From JBBREP01 sp036501845 (GTDB taxonomy: Bacteria; Actinomycetota; Acidimicrobiia; IMCC26256; PALSA-610): DNA of 36,209 nt. A program made the translations under genes and the position numbers. Shown one piece after another: positions 26,766 through 34,713 of this stretch. The notes below the pieces were generated by a model. The model was not told the origin of the DNA. It saw only the letters and a program-made list of their open reading frames with translations, and searched no databases. The stretch lies in contig DASXZO010000049.1 of the NCBI GenBank assembly GCA_036501845.1, positions 1 through 36,209 of the forward strand. Direction: 5' to 3'. Positions within the stretch are counted from its first letter, which is position 1; every line of letters starts with the position of its first letter.

Positions 26766-27524
26766 CTACTGATAGGTCACACTCACGATCTGGTGCGGCA
26801 CGGACACGTCGCCGACCTGCACGATCAGCTTGTGTGAGCCGGCGGTGTAGGTGCAGTAGAAGCTGCCCGCGGTGCCGTCGCATGAGCTCGGTGCCTGCCA
26901 GCCGTCGGTGTGATGCGCGCTCAGTGCCTGGGCTTGCGACGCCGCGCTGGTGGTGGCCAGCGCCCCGACAGCATTGGTGGCGCCGAACTCCCACGCGGTC
27001 ACGAACTGCTGGGCGATGTCGGGCGCTTGCAGCGCGTTCCACTGAAACTCCACGACGCGGTTCACCGGGCTCACGTCGCTCGCTCGCACCACCACGTCCT
27101 CGGCCGCGCGTACCCAGGTGCAGTACTGCGAGCCCGCGGCGCCCTGGCAGTTCGTGAGCTCCCACGTTGCACCGGCGGTGTGCGCGTACTGCGCGGTCGC
27201 TTCGTTGACCGAAGCCGTCGTGCCGTTGGCCGCGAGACCGGAGGCGTTGTGCGTGACCCACGCGTTGAAGAACTGCATGTCGGCAGTCTGCGCATCGGCG
27301 GGAACGGTCGTCGGGGTGGGGCTGGCCGTGGTGGGGGTCGGTGGCGCCGTGGTCGAGGTGACCGGCGCGCTCGTCGTCGTGGCCGTCGCTGGCGCGCGGG
27401 TCGTGGTGGACGCGCGCACCGTGGTGGTGGTCGACGCCGCCTTGTGACTAGAGCTGCTGCAGCCCGCCACTGCTGCGACGAGCGCAAGTAGCGCCGCACC
27501 AGTGCCTACCGTCCGCCGGTTCAT
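26766..27524 (-). CDS. Thr/Pro-rich lipoprotein with duplicated Cys-containing domain
   Basis: A 252-residue lipoprotein: signal peptide MNRRTVGTGAALLALVAAVA, then lipobox Cys21 in VAGC. Next come about 55 residues rich in Thr, Pro, Ala and Ser, and two related domains. Unit 1 has QFFNAWVTHNASG, NCQGAAGSQYCTWVR and VSPVNRVVEFQW; unit 2 has QFVTAWEFGATNA, SCDGTAGSFYCTYTA and VSVPHQIVSVTY. Each unit has a Cys pair likely to form a disulfide. AAGGA lies six bases before the ATG at 27524. It is on the same strand as, and upstream of, sigR, but 61 bases away. Family and role are not recognised. Confidence 0.8.
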   Translation of the reverse strand: MNRRTVGTGAALLALVAAVAGCSSSSHKAASTTTTVRASTTTRAPATATTTSAPVTSTTAPPTPTTASPTPTTVPADAQTADMQFFNAWVTHNASGLAANGTTASVNEATAQYAHTAGATWELTNCQGAAGSQYCTWVRAAEDVVVRASDVSPVNRVVEFQWNALQAPDIAQQFVTAWEFGATNAVGALATTSAASQAQALSAHHTDGWQAPSSCDGTAGSFYCTYTAGSHKLIVQVGDVSVPHQIVSVTYQ

Positions 27525-27594
27525 GTTGATCCTTTGTCGTGTGTCGTGCCGCCGTTGGGTTGCGCAAGCGAGACGCCGAGCCGGTCCGTTCGGT

Positions 27595-27624
27595 TCCGTG
27601 ATGGCGCCCGTCTCGGGTCACGGA
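27595..27624. repeat. Inverted repeat in divergent intergenic region
   Basis: TCCGTGA (27595-27601) and TCACGGA (27618-27624) are perfect arms. Between them CCCG-TCT-CGGG can form a short inner hairpin. The site lies between the divergent lipoprotein and VCBS-protein genes. It could be an operator or a leader hairpin. It is not placed as a terminator for either gene. Confidence 0.3.
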
Positions 27625-27692
27625 TCCACTCCGACTCCGGCGCGAGGCTGTAGGTGACACATCGGGGCTCCGATAACACGGAGGTGTTCGGC

Positions 27693-29690
27693 ATGCGACG
27701 AACGGTTGTCGCAACCATCGTCATCGCAATGACTGCCGCGAGCGTGGCGATCGCCGCGCCGTCGCACGCCACCACACCCACCACCACGGTGCCGGACGGC
27801 ATGTACCTGTGGAGTTACCGCTACACGAACATTGACGCGCACCCGCCGACGGCGTTCGTTCACCTCGGCACGGTGGGTGTCAGCGGGAGTTCGTCGATCA
27901 TCACCGCCACGGCGTCGGAAGGCTCCAGCTCGTACCAGATCCAGATCGGCCAGAACGGCGGCCCCGCTCTTACCGCGGGCGCGAGCCAGCTTCCGGTATC
28001 GGTGTTCACTGCGGGTTCGAACTGTTTCGGCACTGCTTGGGTCGCCATCGACGACATCGCTTTCGACGGCAACGGCGCGCCAACACAACTGGCGGCCCAT
28101 TTCACTGCCCCTTGTCCTGGCAGCAGCCCGACGACGGTCTCCGCGTCGGTGATGGTGAACACCACCGTCGCCGAGCCGGCGCATGACATCACGCCGGTCG
28201 CGATGCTGTTCGGCACTGCGTACAAGGCGCCCGACCTCGGCGTGCCGGTGACGATTCGCAATCCGTCGACGGTGCCATTGCCCATCCAGAGCGTCACCCC
28301 GAGCACCAGCGCGTTCGCAGTCTCCGACGATCACTGCTCAGGCGTCACGGTGGCTCCGGGCGGGTCTTGCACGTTGCGGGTTGGGCCGCATCCGAATGGG
28401 CCGGTCGGTGAGCACACGGCCGAGTTGCAGATCTCCGACGGTATGGCGACCGTGGCTGGACACGGCGCGTCGTGGATCCCGCTCGAGGCGAACTACGTGT
28501 CGGTCCCGCGCAGTGAGTTCGTGACCGAGCCCGCTGCGCCGTCGATGCCGACCGACACGGCAACGCTCGTCGGCGACTTCGATGGGAGCTACAGCGATGA
28601 CATCTTCTTCTATGGCGCCGGCAGCACACACGACAGCATGTGGCTGTCGGACACGGATCGAACGTGGGACGAGGTGTCGCCGCCACAAGTGCAGGGAAAC
28701 TACGAACCATTGGTCGGCGACTTCGACGGAAGCGGTCGTGACGCGATCTTCTGGTACGCACCCGGCTCGGCGCCCGACAGCATCTGGTACGACGTCGTCG
28801 ATCACACAGGCTTTCGGACGTTGCAGGTCAGCGGCAAGTATCGACCGATCGTCGGCGACTTCAACGGCGACGGTATCGACGACATCCTCTGGTACGCGCC
28901 CGGGCCGGCACCCGATTCGATCTGGTTCGGGCAGCGCAACCGGACGTTCACGACACGTTCGGTCACCATCAACGGCGACTACCAGTACGTGTCGGGCGGC
29001 GATTTGAACGGCGACGGGGCGACCGACCTGCTGTTCTGGAATCCTGACACGACCCAGCATCCACTGTGGTTGAGCGGATCGAACGGTGTGTTCACCGCGT
29101 CGCACATCGTCGGCCCGGCGGCGGCATCGATCCCGCTGCTCATGTATGTGGACGACGACAGCGCTGCGGACGTGCTCTGGTACGGACCGGGCTCGACTCC
29201 CGATGCGCTCGATCTGAGCAGTCAGAACTACGCGCGCCCGCCGCTCCACATCGAAGGCAACTACGAGGTGATGTGGGCGAATTTCGACGGTGACAATGAA
29301 TTCCGGAGCGACATCCTGTGGTGGGTCGCGGCCTCCAGCGCGAACACCGACCCGATGTGGATCTCAAACGGCAACGGGTTCACCACTGTGAACAGCGGCC
29401 TGCCCCACGTCGACTTCAACCGCTACTTCACGTTGCTGGGCAACTTCCAGGCCGGGCCGCTCTACCGCTCGGGCGAACCCGACAGCACCGACATCGTGTA
29501 CGCGCCCGACTTTCTCGGTGACCAGACGATCGTGTGGTGGTCGCACGACATCGATGGCACGTCGAACCCGACCGTGTGGAGCCGGCTGCGCGCACCGTTC
29601 GTTGCGCCGCAACGACCCGCACTGCTCAGCGGCCCCGGTCGCTGCAACGCGGCCGCGCCGGTCGCAGTGCGGCTGGCCTGCCGGAGCTGA
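27693..29690 (+). CDS. Secreted FG-GAP/VCBS-repeat protein
   Basis: A 665-residue exported protein. The signal peptide is MRRTVVATIVIAMTAASVAI, with likely cleavage after PSHA. GGAGG lies eight bases before the ATG at 27693, which favours it over the upstream frame start at 27654. The central part (about 170-270) resembles an ASPM/SPD-2-type beta-sandwich (VPVTIRNPSTVPLPIQSV ... VAPGGSCTLRV). The C-terminal half has repeats of about 45-50 residues with Asp-rich loops: VGDFDGSGRDAIFWYAPG, VGDFNGDGIDDILWYAPG and GGDLNGDGATDLLFWNP, fitting a calcium-binding beta-propeller. No LPxTG motif or C-terminal anchor is seen. Probably binds surface or matrix ligands. Confidence 0.85.
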   Translation: MRRTVVATIVIAMTAASVAIAAPSHATTPTTTVPDGMYLWSYRYTNIDAHPPTAFVHLGTVGVSGSSSIITATASEGSSSYQIQIGQNGGPALTAGASQLPVSVFTAGSNCFGTAWVAIDDIAFDGNGAPTQLAAHFTAPCPGSSPTTVSASVMVNTTVAEPAHDITPVAMLFGTAYKAPDLGVPVTIRNPSTVPLPIQSVTPSTSAFAVSDDHCSGVTVAPGGSCTLRVGPHPNGPVGEHTAELQISDGMATVAGHGASWIPLEANYVSVPRSEFVTEPAAPSMPTDTATLVGDFDGSYSDDIFFYGAGSTHDSMWLSDTDRTWDEVSPPQVQGNYEPLVGDFDGSGRDAIFWYAPGSAPDSIWYDVVDHTGFRTLQVSGKYRPIVGDFNGDGIDDILWYAPGPAPDSIWFGQRNRTFTTRSVTINGDYQYVSGGDLNGDGATDLLFWNPDTTQHPLWLSGSNGVFTASHIVGPAAASIPLLMYVDDDSAADVLWYGPGSTPDALDLSSQNYARPPLHIEGNYEVMWANFDGDNEFRSDILWWVAASSANTDPMWISNGNGFTTVNSGLPHVDFNRYFTLLGNFQAGPLYRSGEPDSTDIVYAPDFLGDQTIVWWSHDIDGTSNPTVWSRLRAPFVAPQRPALLSGPGRCNAAAPVAVRLACRS

Positions 29691-29694
29691 CCGA

Positions 29695-29745
29695 GATCAC
29701 CAGCCGGGGGCGTGGCGCGGCCAGGGGCTGGCTTGTTCGTAGAGG
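29695..29745. repeat. Direct repeat, copy 1 (orphan copy of amidase 3' end)
   Basis: 51 bases matching 31535-31585 at 50 positions (the mismatch is at 29718/31558). Read on the minus strand it encodes LYEQASPWPRHAPGW and a stop, the exact C-terminus of the amidase at 31537-32964, but here it is attached to no gene. It begins five bases after the VCBS-protein stop. Confidence 0.95.
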
Positions 29746-29773
29746 TTCGGCACCGTCGTTCCCGCGCTGACGC

Positions 29774-29802
29774 GGCAGCGCGGTAGGGAGAGCCGCGTTG
29801 CC
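29774..29802. terminator. Hairpin between VCBS gene and second ECF sigma gene
   Basis: GGCAGCGCGG (29774-29783), a nine-base loop, and CCGCGTTGCC (29793-29802) form a 10-bp stem with one G-U pair. ACATTTGTAAGG follows on the plus strand. It may end transcription of the VCBS gene or control the sigma gene that starts 24 bases later. Confidence 0.4.
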
Positions 29803-29825
29803 ACATTTGTAAGGGTTCGGGTGTC

Positions 29826-30317
29826 TTGTATGACGTGACAGCGGATAGTGGGGAGATGCGGGCAATGCTCGCGTCCCTGTACGAGCCGGCGCGCCGATTC
29901 GCAGCGGTCGTAGGTCGGGTCGAGATGGATCCGGACGATCTCGTGCAGGAGGCCTTCGTCCGGATGCTGCAACGGGGATTGGCAGGCATCGACGACCCCG
30001 TCGCGTACATGCGGCGCACGATGCTGAACGTGGCGAGCAACGAGCGTCGGCGAACACGCTCGACGGAGCGTGTACGCCGACGGGTCGGCGCACCCCTCCC
30101 AAGCAACGACGTCTATCCCTCCGACGTTGCTGACTTGATGGAGCTGCCCCCGGTCACGCGCGCACTCCTATATCTCACCGAAATCGAGGGTGCGCCGATC
30201 GCCGAAGCTGCTGGGCATCTCGGCATGAGCGGCACGGCCGCTCGTACCCGGCTGTCGCGAGCGCGCCGGCGGCTTCGCTCGAGCCTTGAGGAGCAAGCTG
30301 ATGAACGACTTGCATGA
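29826..30317 (+). CDS. ECF-family RNA polymerase sigma factor
   Basis: Region 2 is visible as SLYEPARRFAAVVGRVEMDPDDLVQEAFVRML followed by DPVAYMRRTMLNVASNERRR, and region 4 as LPPVTRALLYLTEIEGAPI plus the helix-turn-helix EAAGHLGMSGTAARTRLSRARRRL. The start is uncertain: the frame opens with TTG at 29826, has GTG at 29835, and ATG at 29856 and 29865. The last has GGGGAG nine bases upstream and would give 150 residues. The gene overlaps the Kelch-protein gene by 17 bases, mirroring the sigma/sensor pair at the window start. The group is SigK/SigE-like at most; targets unknown. Confidence 0.88.
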   Translation: MYDVTADSGEMRAMLASLYEPARRFAAVVGRVEMDPDDLVQEAFVRMLQRGLAGIDDPVAYMRRTMLNVASNERRRTRSTERVRRRVGAPLPSNDVYPSDVADLMELPPVTRALLYLTEIEGAPIAEAAGHLGMSGTAARTRLSRARRRLRSSLEEQADERLA

Positions 30318-31476
30318 CTCGCTCGTCGCGCTCGCGGACCGCGGCCAACCCGCGGGCGCCGACGCGGTCATCGACCGAGCTTTCGCAGTCATTGATGAGG
30401 CATACGTCGGCGCGGTCGACGCGCCGCATCCCGCGCGTTCGCGTCGCACAGCGGTCGTGCTCGCCGGCGGCGCGGTGCTCGTGCTCGTGCTCGCAGTCGT
30501 GACGCTGCGAAGCCGGTCAAACGAAGAGATTCCCCACACGACAGCCGTACGGAGTGCGAGCATCGACGACCTAGCGAGATTTCGCTGGTCGACGATTCCA
30601 CAGAACGAGGTGGTCGATCGCTTCGATCCAACGGTGGTCTGGGCTGGAGACGAGGCCTTCGTGTGGGGCGGCAATTCGCTGGACCTCCCCGGCGAACCGA
30701 ACCGCGACGACGGTGCGGCGTATATCCCCGCTTCGCGCCAGTGGGTGCCGATACCCGACGCGCCGATCGAAGCGCGCACCGACGCGCCCGGGGTGTGGAC
30801 CGGGCGGGAGGTCATCGTCTGGGGCGGTGGCGGCGACAATCCGCAATCCCACGGTCCGTTCACCGACGGCGCCGCGTACAACCCGACCACACAACAGTGG
30901 CGCCGCCTCCCGCCGGCGCCGGTGTGCACGAGTGACGGCGCGAGCCTCGCGTGGACGGGCGACGCCGTGCTCGTAGCGACATCCACGCGTACAGATCTCC
31001 TGGACGTCAGGTCCTGTGCCGATGCCGGTCTCTACAGTCCCGCGTCGAACACCTGGCGGTCGGTGCCACCGCTCCCGATTTCCTTCGGCCCGAATGACAC
31101 GGTCGCGGCGAAGCACCTCGACGGTCGAGTAATTCTCGAGCTCGCGGGCAATGACATCGGCACTCGTTGGTTCAGCTACGACGAGCAGACGAATCAATGG
31201 TCGACCTATTCGCCGACGGCCCGAGCGCGTGGCCTGTTCCAGCTCAGAGGCGACGCGACAACGGGCGACGCCTACGTCGTCGTGGCGGCGCATGCGGCGA
31301 CTGCATACGACCTGGTCACCAACGCGGTCCGGAACCTGGCGCCGCCGCCAGATATCACGAGCAGAAATTCAATGCCGCCGCTGTGGACTGGGCACGAGCT
31401 GTTGTTCCTCGGTGAAGCAGACATTCCCGGACACCGCGGCGCCGGGCGGTACGGAGGTCTCCGCCTCGGCCCGTAG
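30301..31476 (+). CDS. Membrane-anchored Kelch-type beta-propeller protein, candidate anti-sigma factor
   Basis: A 391-residue protein. The ATG at 30301 is seven bases after GAGGAG and lies inside the sigma gene. Residues 1-49 are cytoplasmic, without Cys or an HxxxCxxC zinc motif. Residues 51-69 form one membrane helix (AVVLAGGAVLVLVLAVVTL). The external part has Kelch-like blades, each with a GG or WGG turn and a downstream W: VVWAGDEAFVWGGNS, AAYIPASRQWVPIPDAP, VWTGREVIVWGGGG, AAYNPTTQQWRRLPPAP, LYSPASNTWRSVPPLP and FSYDEQTNQWSTYSP. Inferred role: senses an extracellular ligand and holds the coupled sigma factor at the membrane. A cell-surface enzyme regulated by the sigma factor is an alternative. 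Confidence 0.82.
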   Translation: MNDLHDSLVALADRGQPAGADAVIDRAFAVIDEAYVGAVDAPHPARSRRTAVVLAGGAVLVLVLAVVTLRSRSNEEIPHTTAVRSASIDDLARFRWSTIPQNEVVDRFDPTVVWAGDEAFVWGGNSLDLPGEPNRDDGAAYIPASRQWVPIPDAPIEARTDAPGVWTGREVIVWGGGGDNPQSHGPFTDGAAYNPTTQQWRRLPPAPVCTSDGASLAWTGDAVLVATSTRTDLLDVRSCADAGLYSPASNTWRSVPPLPISFGPNDTVAAKHLDGRVILELAGNDIGTRWFSYDEQTNQWSTYSPTARARGLFQLRGDATTGDAYVVVAAHAATAYDLVTNAVRNLAPPPDITSRNSMPPLWTGHELLFLGEADIPGHRGAGRYGGLRLGP

Positions 31477-31481
31477 TCCGT

Positions 31482-31525
31482 CGTTGGCCTCGATTCCGGG
31501 CGATCGCCGGGATTCGAGGCCAACG
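31482..31525. terminator. 44-bp inverted repeat between Kelch gene and amidase
   Basis: Perfect 12-bp outer arms, CGTTGGCCTCGA (31482-31493) and TCGAGGCCAACG (31514-31525). The centre is also nearly symmetrical around GGCGATCGCC, so only two positions per arm fail to pair. It starts five bases after the Kelch-gene TAG and sits nine bases before direct-repeat copy 2, between two convergent genes. A strong bidirectional terminator is likely; no U-run is present. Confidence 0.6.
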
Positions 31526-31534
31526 CATTGCTGG

Positions 31535-31585
31535 GATCACCAGCCGGGGGCGTGGCGAGGCCAGGGGCTGGCTTGTTCGTAGAGG
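31535..31585. repeat. Direct repeat, copy 2 (within amidase 3' end)
   Basis: This copy forms the last 16 codons of the amidase gene plus two bases beyond its stop. It lies 1,840 bases from copy 1 in the same orientation, so the two copies bracket the ECF sigma/Kelch pair. Because the amidase is intact and its end (YEQASPW) is family-like, this is taken as the original copy. Confidence 0.95.
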
Positions 31586-32964
31586 CGAGCGAGACGTAGG
31601 CAGACGTCGTCGCGGTGGCGGTCGGCCATGATCTGCAGACCCACCGGGAGGCTCCCTACCGGTGAATCGACGAGACCGGCCGGCACGGTCATCGCGGGTG
31701 AGCCCCAGAAGTTGGCGAGCATCGCGTAGATCACGGCCATCCCTCCGTGCACCTCGCGCCCCGCGATCTCCGTGGGCATCGGGCCTTCGGCTGCAAACGC
31801 GGGGCGCGCCGACATCGGCGTGATGAGCACGTCGACCTTGTCGAAGATCGCGGCGAGCTGGTGTTCGATCGCGCGCCGCGCGTCGTAGGCGCGCGCGATC
31901 TTCGGCGCGGTCACCTTCACGGCTGCATCCCAACCCGGCCGCACCGTCGGGTCGAGTTCGTCGGCGCGCTCCGGATACAACCCCTGCGGCAGACCGATCC
32001 ATTGGTCGACGCCTTCGATGCGCACGTACACACTGATGTAGTCGTCGAACTTCACGGGCAGGTCGACGAGTTCCAAGCCGGCGGCATCGACCAGCCTCCG
32101 CATCGCCGCTTCGCACACGTCCACCACTGCCGGCTCCGCGATCGCGAAGCCGAGATCGGGTGACCACGCCACCTTCATGCCGCGCACGTCGAGCGACTCG
32201 ATCGCGTCGGCGTACCGAACGCCGGGCACCGGGAGCGACGTGCGGTCGTAGCGGCTCGGGCCGCTCATCACGTCGAGAAGCAGCGCGGTGTCGGACACCG
32301 TCGTGGCCAACGATCCGAGCACGGCATTCTGCGAGAGGTGCGTCACCGCGAGGGTGGGAATGCGCCCGTAGCTGGGCTTGAGGCCGGGCAGCCCGGTGAA
32401 CGACGCCGGCGTGCGGATCGAACCGCCGCCGTCCGACGCGGTACCGAACGGCATCACGCCCGCCGCGACGGCAGCCGCCGTGCCACCACTCGAGCCGCCC
32501 GGTGTGCGATCGAGCGCCCAGGGGTTGCGGGTGACACCCAGTGCGGGGCTCGCGGTGTAGGCCCACGTACCGAACTCGGGCGTCGTCGACTTGGCGAACG
32601 GCACTGCACCTGCCGCGCGCAGCCGCGCCACGTGGATGTCGTCGAAGGTGTCGGGCGGGCCGCCGGCGTACCAGCGAGAGCCCTTCGTCATCGGCATTCC
32701 TGCGCAGTGTTCGAGATCCTTCACCGCGAACGGCACGCCCGCGAGCGGACCGACTGCGTCGCCCCGCGCGATCGCGTCATCGATCTCGCGGGCCGCGCTG
32801 CGGGCACCGTCGCTGTCGACGTGCGCGAACGGGTTGAGCGGTTCGGCGCGTCGCGCGGCGTCGAGGCACTGCTCGAGCAGTTCGGTGGCCGACGTGCGAC
32901 GCGACGCGATCGCATCCACCGCTTCGGTCACCGTGGGCATGGGGTCGCCGGTCGCGGAGCTCAT
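31537..32964 (-). CDS. Amidase-signature family hydrolase
   Basis: A 475-residue amidase of the Ser-cisSer-Lys family. The Lys is in GVPFAVKDLEHCAG, the Gly/Ser-rich loop is TPGGSSGGTAAAVAAG, and the nucleophile region is ASDGGGSIRTPASFTGLPG (the usual DTGGS is DGGGS here). The C-terminal YEQASPWP is common in the family. The ATG at 32964 is preferred; an ATG eight codons downstream and a longer frame from 32991 are alternatives, and no strong ribosome site decides. It is divergent from glpD, with 86 bases between starts. Acts on an amide or a carbamoyl compound; whether it is GatA-like is unlikely, as no gatB or gatC lies nearby. Confidence 0.92.
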   Translation of the reverse strand: MSSATGDPMPTVTEAVDAIASRRTSATELLEQCLDAARRAEPLNPFAHVDSDGARSAAREIDDAIARGDAVGPLAGVPFAVKDLEHCAGMPMTKGSRWYAGGPPDTFDDIHVARLRAAGAVPFAKSTTPEFGTWAYTASPALGVTRNPWALDRTPGGSSGGTAAAVAAGVMPFGTASDGGGSIRTPASFTGLPGLKPSYGRIPTLAVTHLSQNAVLGSLATTVSDTALLLDVMSGPSRYDRTSLPVPGVRYADAIESLDVRGMKVAWSPDLGFAIAEPAVVDVCEAAMRRLVDAAGLELVDLPVKFDDYISVYVRIEGVDQWIGLPQGLYPERADELDPTVRPGWDAAVKVTAPKIARAYDARRAIEHQLAAIFDKVDVLITPMSARPAFAAEGPMPTEIAGREVHGGMAVIYAMLANFWGSPAMTVPAGLVDSPVGSLPVGLQIMADRHRDDVCLRLARLYEQASPWPRHAPGW

Positions 32965-33032
32965 GGATGCGAGCTTTTCGCACCGCGGCACCGCTTCGCC
33001 AGCGCCCTGACGCCGGAGTGATCACGGTTACC

Positions 33033-33048
33033 CCCGAGTAAGCTCGGG
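33033..33048 (+). promoter_or_regulatory. Inverted repeat abutting the glpD start
   Basis: CCCGAG (33033-33038), loop TAAG, CTCGGG (33043-33048), two bases before the glpD ATG. No Shine-Dalgarno sequence is present. The loop also contains TAAGCT, a possible -10 hexamer very close to the ATG. It may be an operator or a start-site hairpin. Confidence 0.3.
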
Positions 33049-33050
33049 CC

Positions 33051-34697
33051 ATGAGTTTCCAACGCGCGAGCGCGCTACAACGCCTCGACGCGGGCGAGAC
33101 CTTCGACGTGCTCGTGATCGGCGGCGGCATCACCGGCGCGGGCTGCGCGCTCGACGCCGCGAGCCGCGGCCTCAGCGTCGCGCTCGTCGAACGCCACGAT
33201 TTCGCTTCGGGCACGTCGTCGAAGAGCAGCAAGCTCGTACACGGCGGGCTGCGCTACCTCCAGCAGCGCGAGGTGGGGCTGGTGTACGAGGCGCTGGCCG
33301 AGCGCCAAGTGCTGCGCACCACCGCGCCGCACCTCGTGCGCATCTTGCCGTTCCTGTTGCCGGTGTTCAAGGGCCGCGACAACCTCTTCGACCGGCGCAT
33401 CGCGCGCATCGTGGGCACGTCGATGTGGCTGTACGACTTCACCGGCGGCGCCCGCATCGGCAAGCTGCACAAGAAGCTCACCACCGACCAGGCGCGCGAA
33501 CACATGCCGAGCCTGCGCGCCGACCGCGTCGCCTACTCCTACCTCTATTACGACGCACGCACCGACGACGCCCGCCTCACCCTCACGATCGCCCGCACCG
33601 CCGCCGACCTCGGCGCCACGATCCTCAACTACGCAACCGTCGTAGACCTCCGCAAGGAGCACGGCCGTTGCACCGGCGCAACGGTGTCGGTCGACGGTCG
33701 CACGATCGAAGTGCGGGCGCGTGCCGTGGTGAACGCCACCGGAGTGTGGGCCGACGACGTGCGCGCGCTCGACGAGGGCACGCACCCGTCGTCGATCCGG
33801 CCTGCGAAGGGTGTGCACATCACCGTGCCGTGGGCGAAGGTCCGCAACGACATCGCCGCAGTGGTGCCCGTGCCAAAGGATCGCCGTTCGGTGTTCGTGG
33901 TGCCGTGGGGCGACACCGGCACCGGCGAGCCGGAGTTCACCTACATCGGCACCACCGACACCGACTACGACGGCGACACCGACGATCCGCAGTGCACGCC
34001 CGGCGATGTCGAATACCTGATTCGTGCCATCAATTTCTCGACCGACGCCAACATCACCGAAGCCGACGTGCTCGGCACATGGGCTGGCCTGCGCCCGCTC
34101 GTGAAGGCCGCCGGCGACAGCCGCACCACCGACCTGTCGCGCAAGCACTCGGTGCGACGCTCACCCTCCGGACTCGTGACGGTGACCGGCGGCAAGCTCA
34201 CCACCTATCGCCGCATGGCCGCCGACACCGTCGACATGGCCGAGGAACCAATCGACCGCAAGACGCGCAGCCGCACCAAGCACGTGCAGCTCGCCGGGGC
34301 CGAGGGCTGGGATCGCGCCGGACTGTCCGAGCACCTCAAGTCGCGCTATGGCGCGCTCGGCCGCGATGTCGAAGCGATCGCGTCCGGCGACGCGGCGCTC
34401 CGTGCGCCCCTCGTCGCCGGCGCGCCCTACACCCGCGCCGAGGCCGTGTATGCAGTGCGCGAGGAGATGGCAACGTCGGTCGACGACGTGTTGTCGCGCC
34501 GCACTCGTGCCCGTTTGCTCGCGCGCGATGCGTCGGCTACCGCGGCCGACGACGTCGCCGCACTCATTGGCTCCGAGCTCGGCTGGAGCGACGAGGAACG
34601 CGCCGCCCAAGCCGCGGCCTACCGCTCGGCCATCGAGCACGAGCGGGCCTCCATCTCACCGCCTGAGCAGGTGCTCGACGCGTCGACCGGCGCGTAA
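33051..34697 (+). CDS. glpD: Glycerol-3-phosphate dehydrogenase, FAD-dependent
   Basis: Membrane-associated flavoenzyme that oxidises sn-glycerol 3-phosphate to dihydroxyacetone phosphate, passing electrons to the quinone pool. FAD site: DVLVIGGGITGAGCALDAASRG (first 40 residues). Then DFASGTSSKSSKLVHGGLRY, the conserved substrate/FAD segment, NATGVWADDV, and GGKLTTYRRMA. The C-terminal helical domain is present, giving 548 residues. The ATG at 33051 lies just after a small inverted repeat and has no ribosome site. The flavoprotein gene downstream starts 16 bases after the stop, so the two may be co-transcribed. Confidence 0.95.
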   Translation: MSFQRASALQRLDAGETFDVLVIGGGITGAGCALDAASRGLSVALVERHDFASGTSSKSSKLVHGGLRYLQQREVGLVYEALAERQVLRTTAPHLVRILPFLLPVFKGRDNLFDRRIARIVGTSMWLYDFTGGARIGKLHKKLTTDQAREHMPSLRADRVAYSYLYYDARTDDARLTLTIARTAADLGATILNYATVVDLRKEHGRCTGATVSVDGRTIEVRARAVVNATGVWADDVRALDEGTHPSSIRPAKGVHITVPWAKVRNDIAAVVPVPKDRRSVFVVPWGDTGTGEPEFTYIGTTDTDYDGDTDDPQCTPGDVEYLIRAINFSTDANITEADVLGTWAGLRPLVKAAGDSRTTDLSRKHSVRRSPSGLVTVTGGKLTTYRRMAADTVDMAEEPIDRKTRSRTKHVQLAGAEGWDRAGLSEHLKSRYGALGRDVEAIASGDAALRAPLVAGAPYTRAEAVYAVREEMATSVDDVLSRRTRARLLARDASATAADDVAALIGSELGWSDEERAAQAAAYRSAIEHERASISPPEQVLDASTGA

Positions 34698-34713
34698 GTG
34701 TGAGTATGAGGAT

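Noticed and set aside
27300..27440. Possible tandem DNA repeat or CRISPR-like array
   Set aside because: The repetition is the low-complexity Thr/Pro/Ala linker of the lipoprotein; units are irregular and there are no spacers.
29697..29972. A separate minus-strand gene ending in LYEQASPWPRHAPGW
   Set aside because: Only the last 15 codons resemble amidase; upstream the frame is antisense to the ECF sigma gene and has no family similarity. It is repeat copy 1, not a gene.
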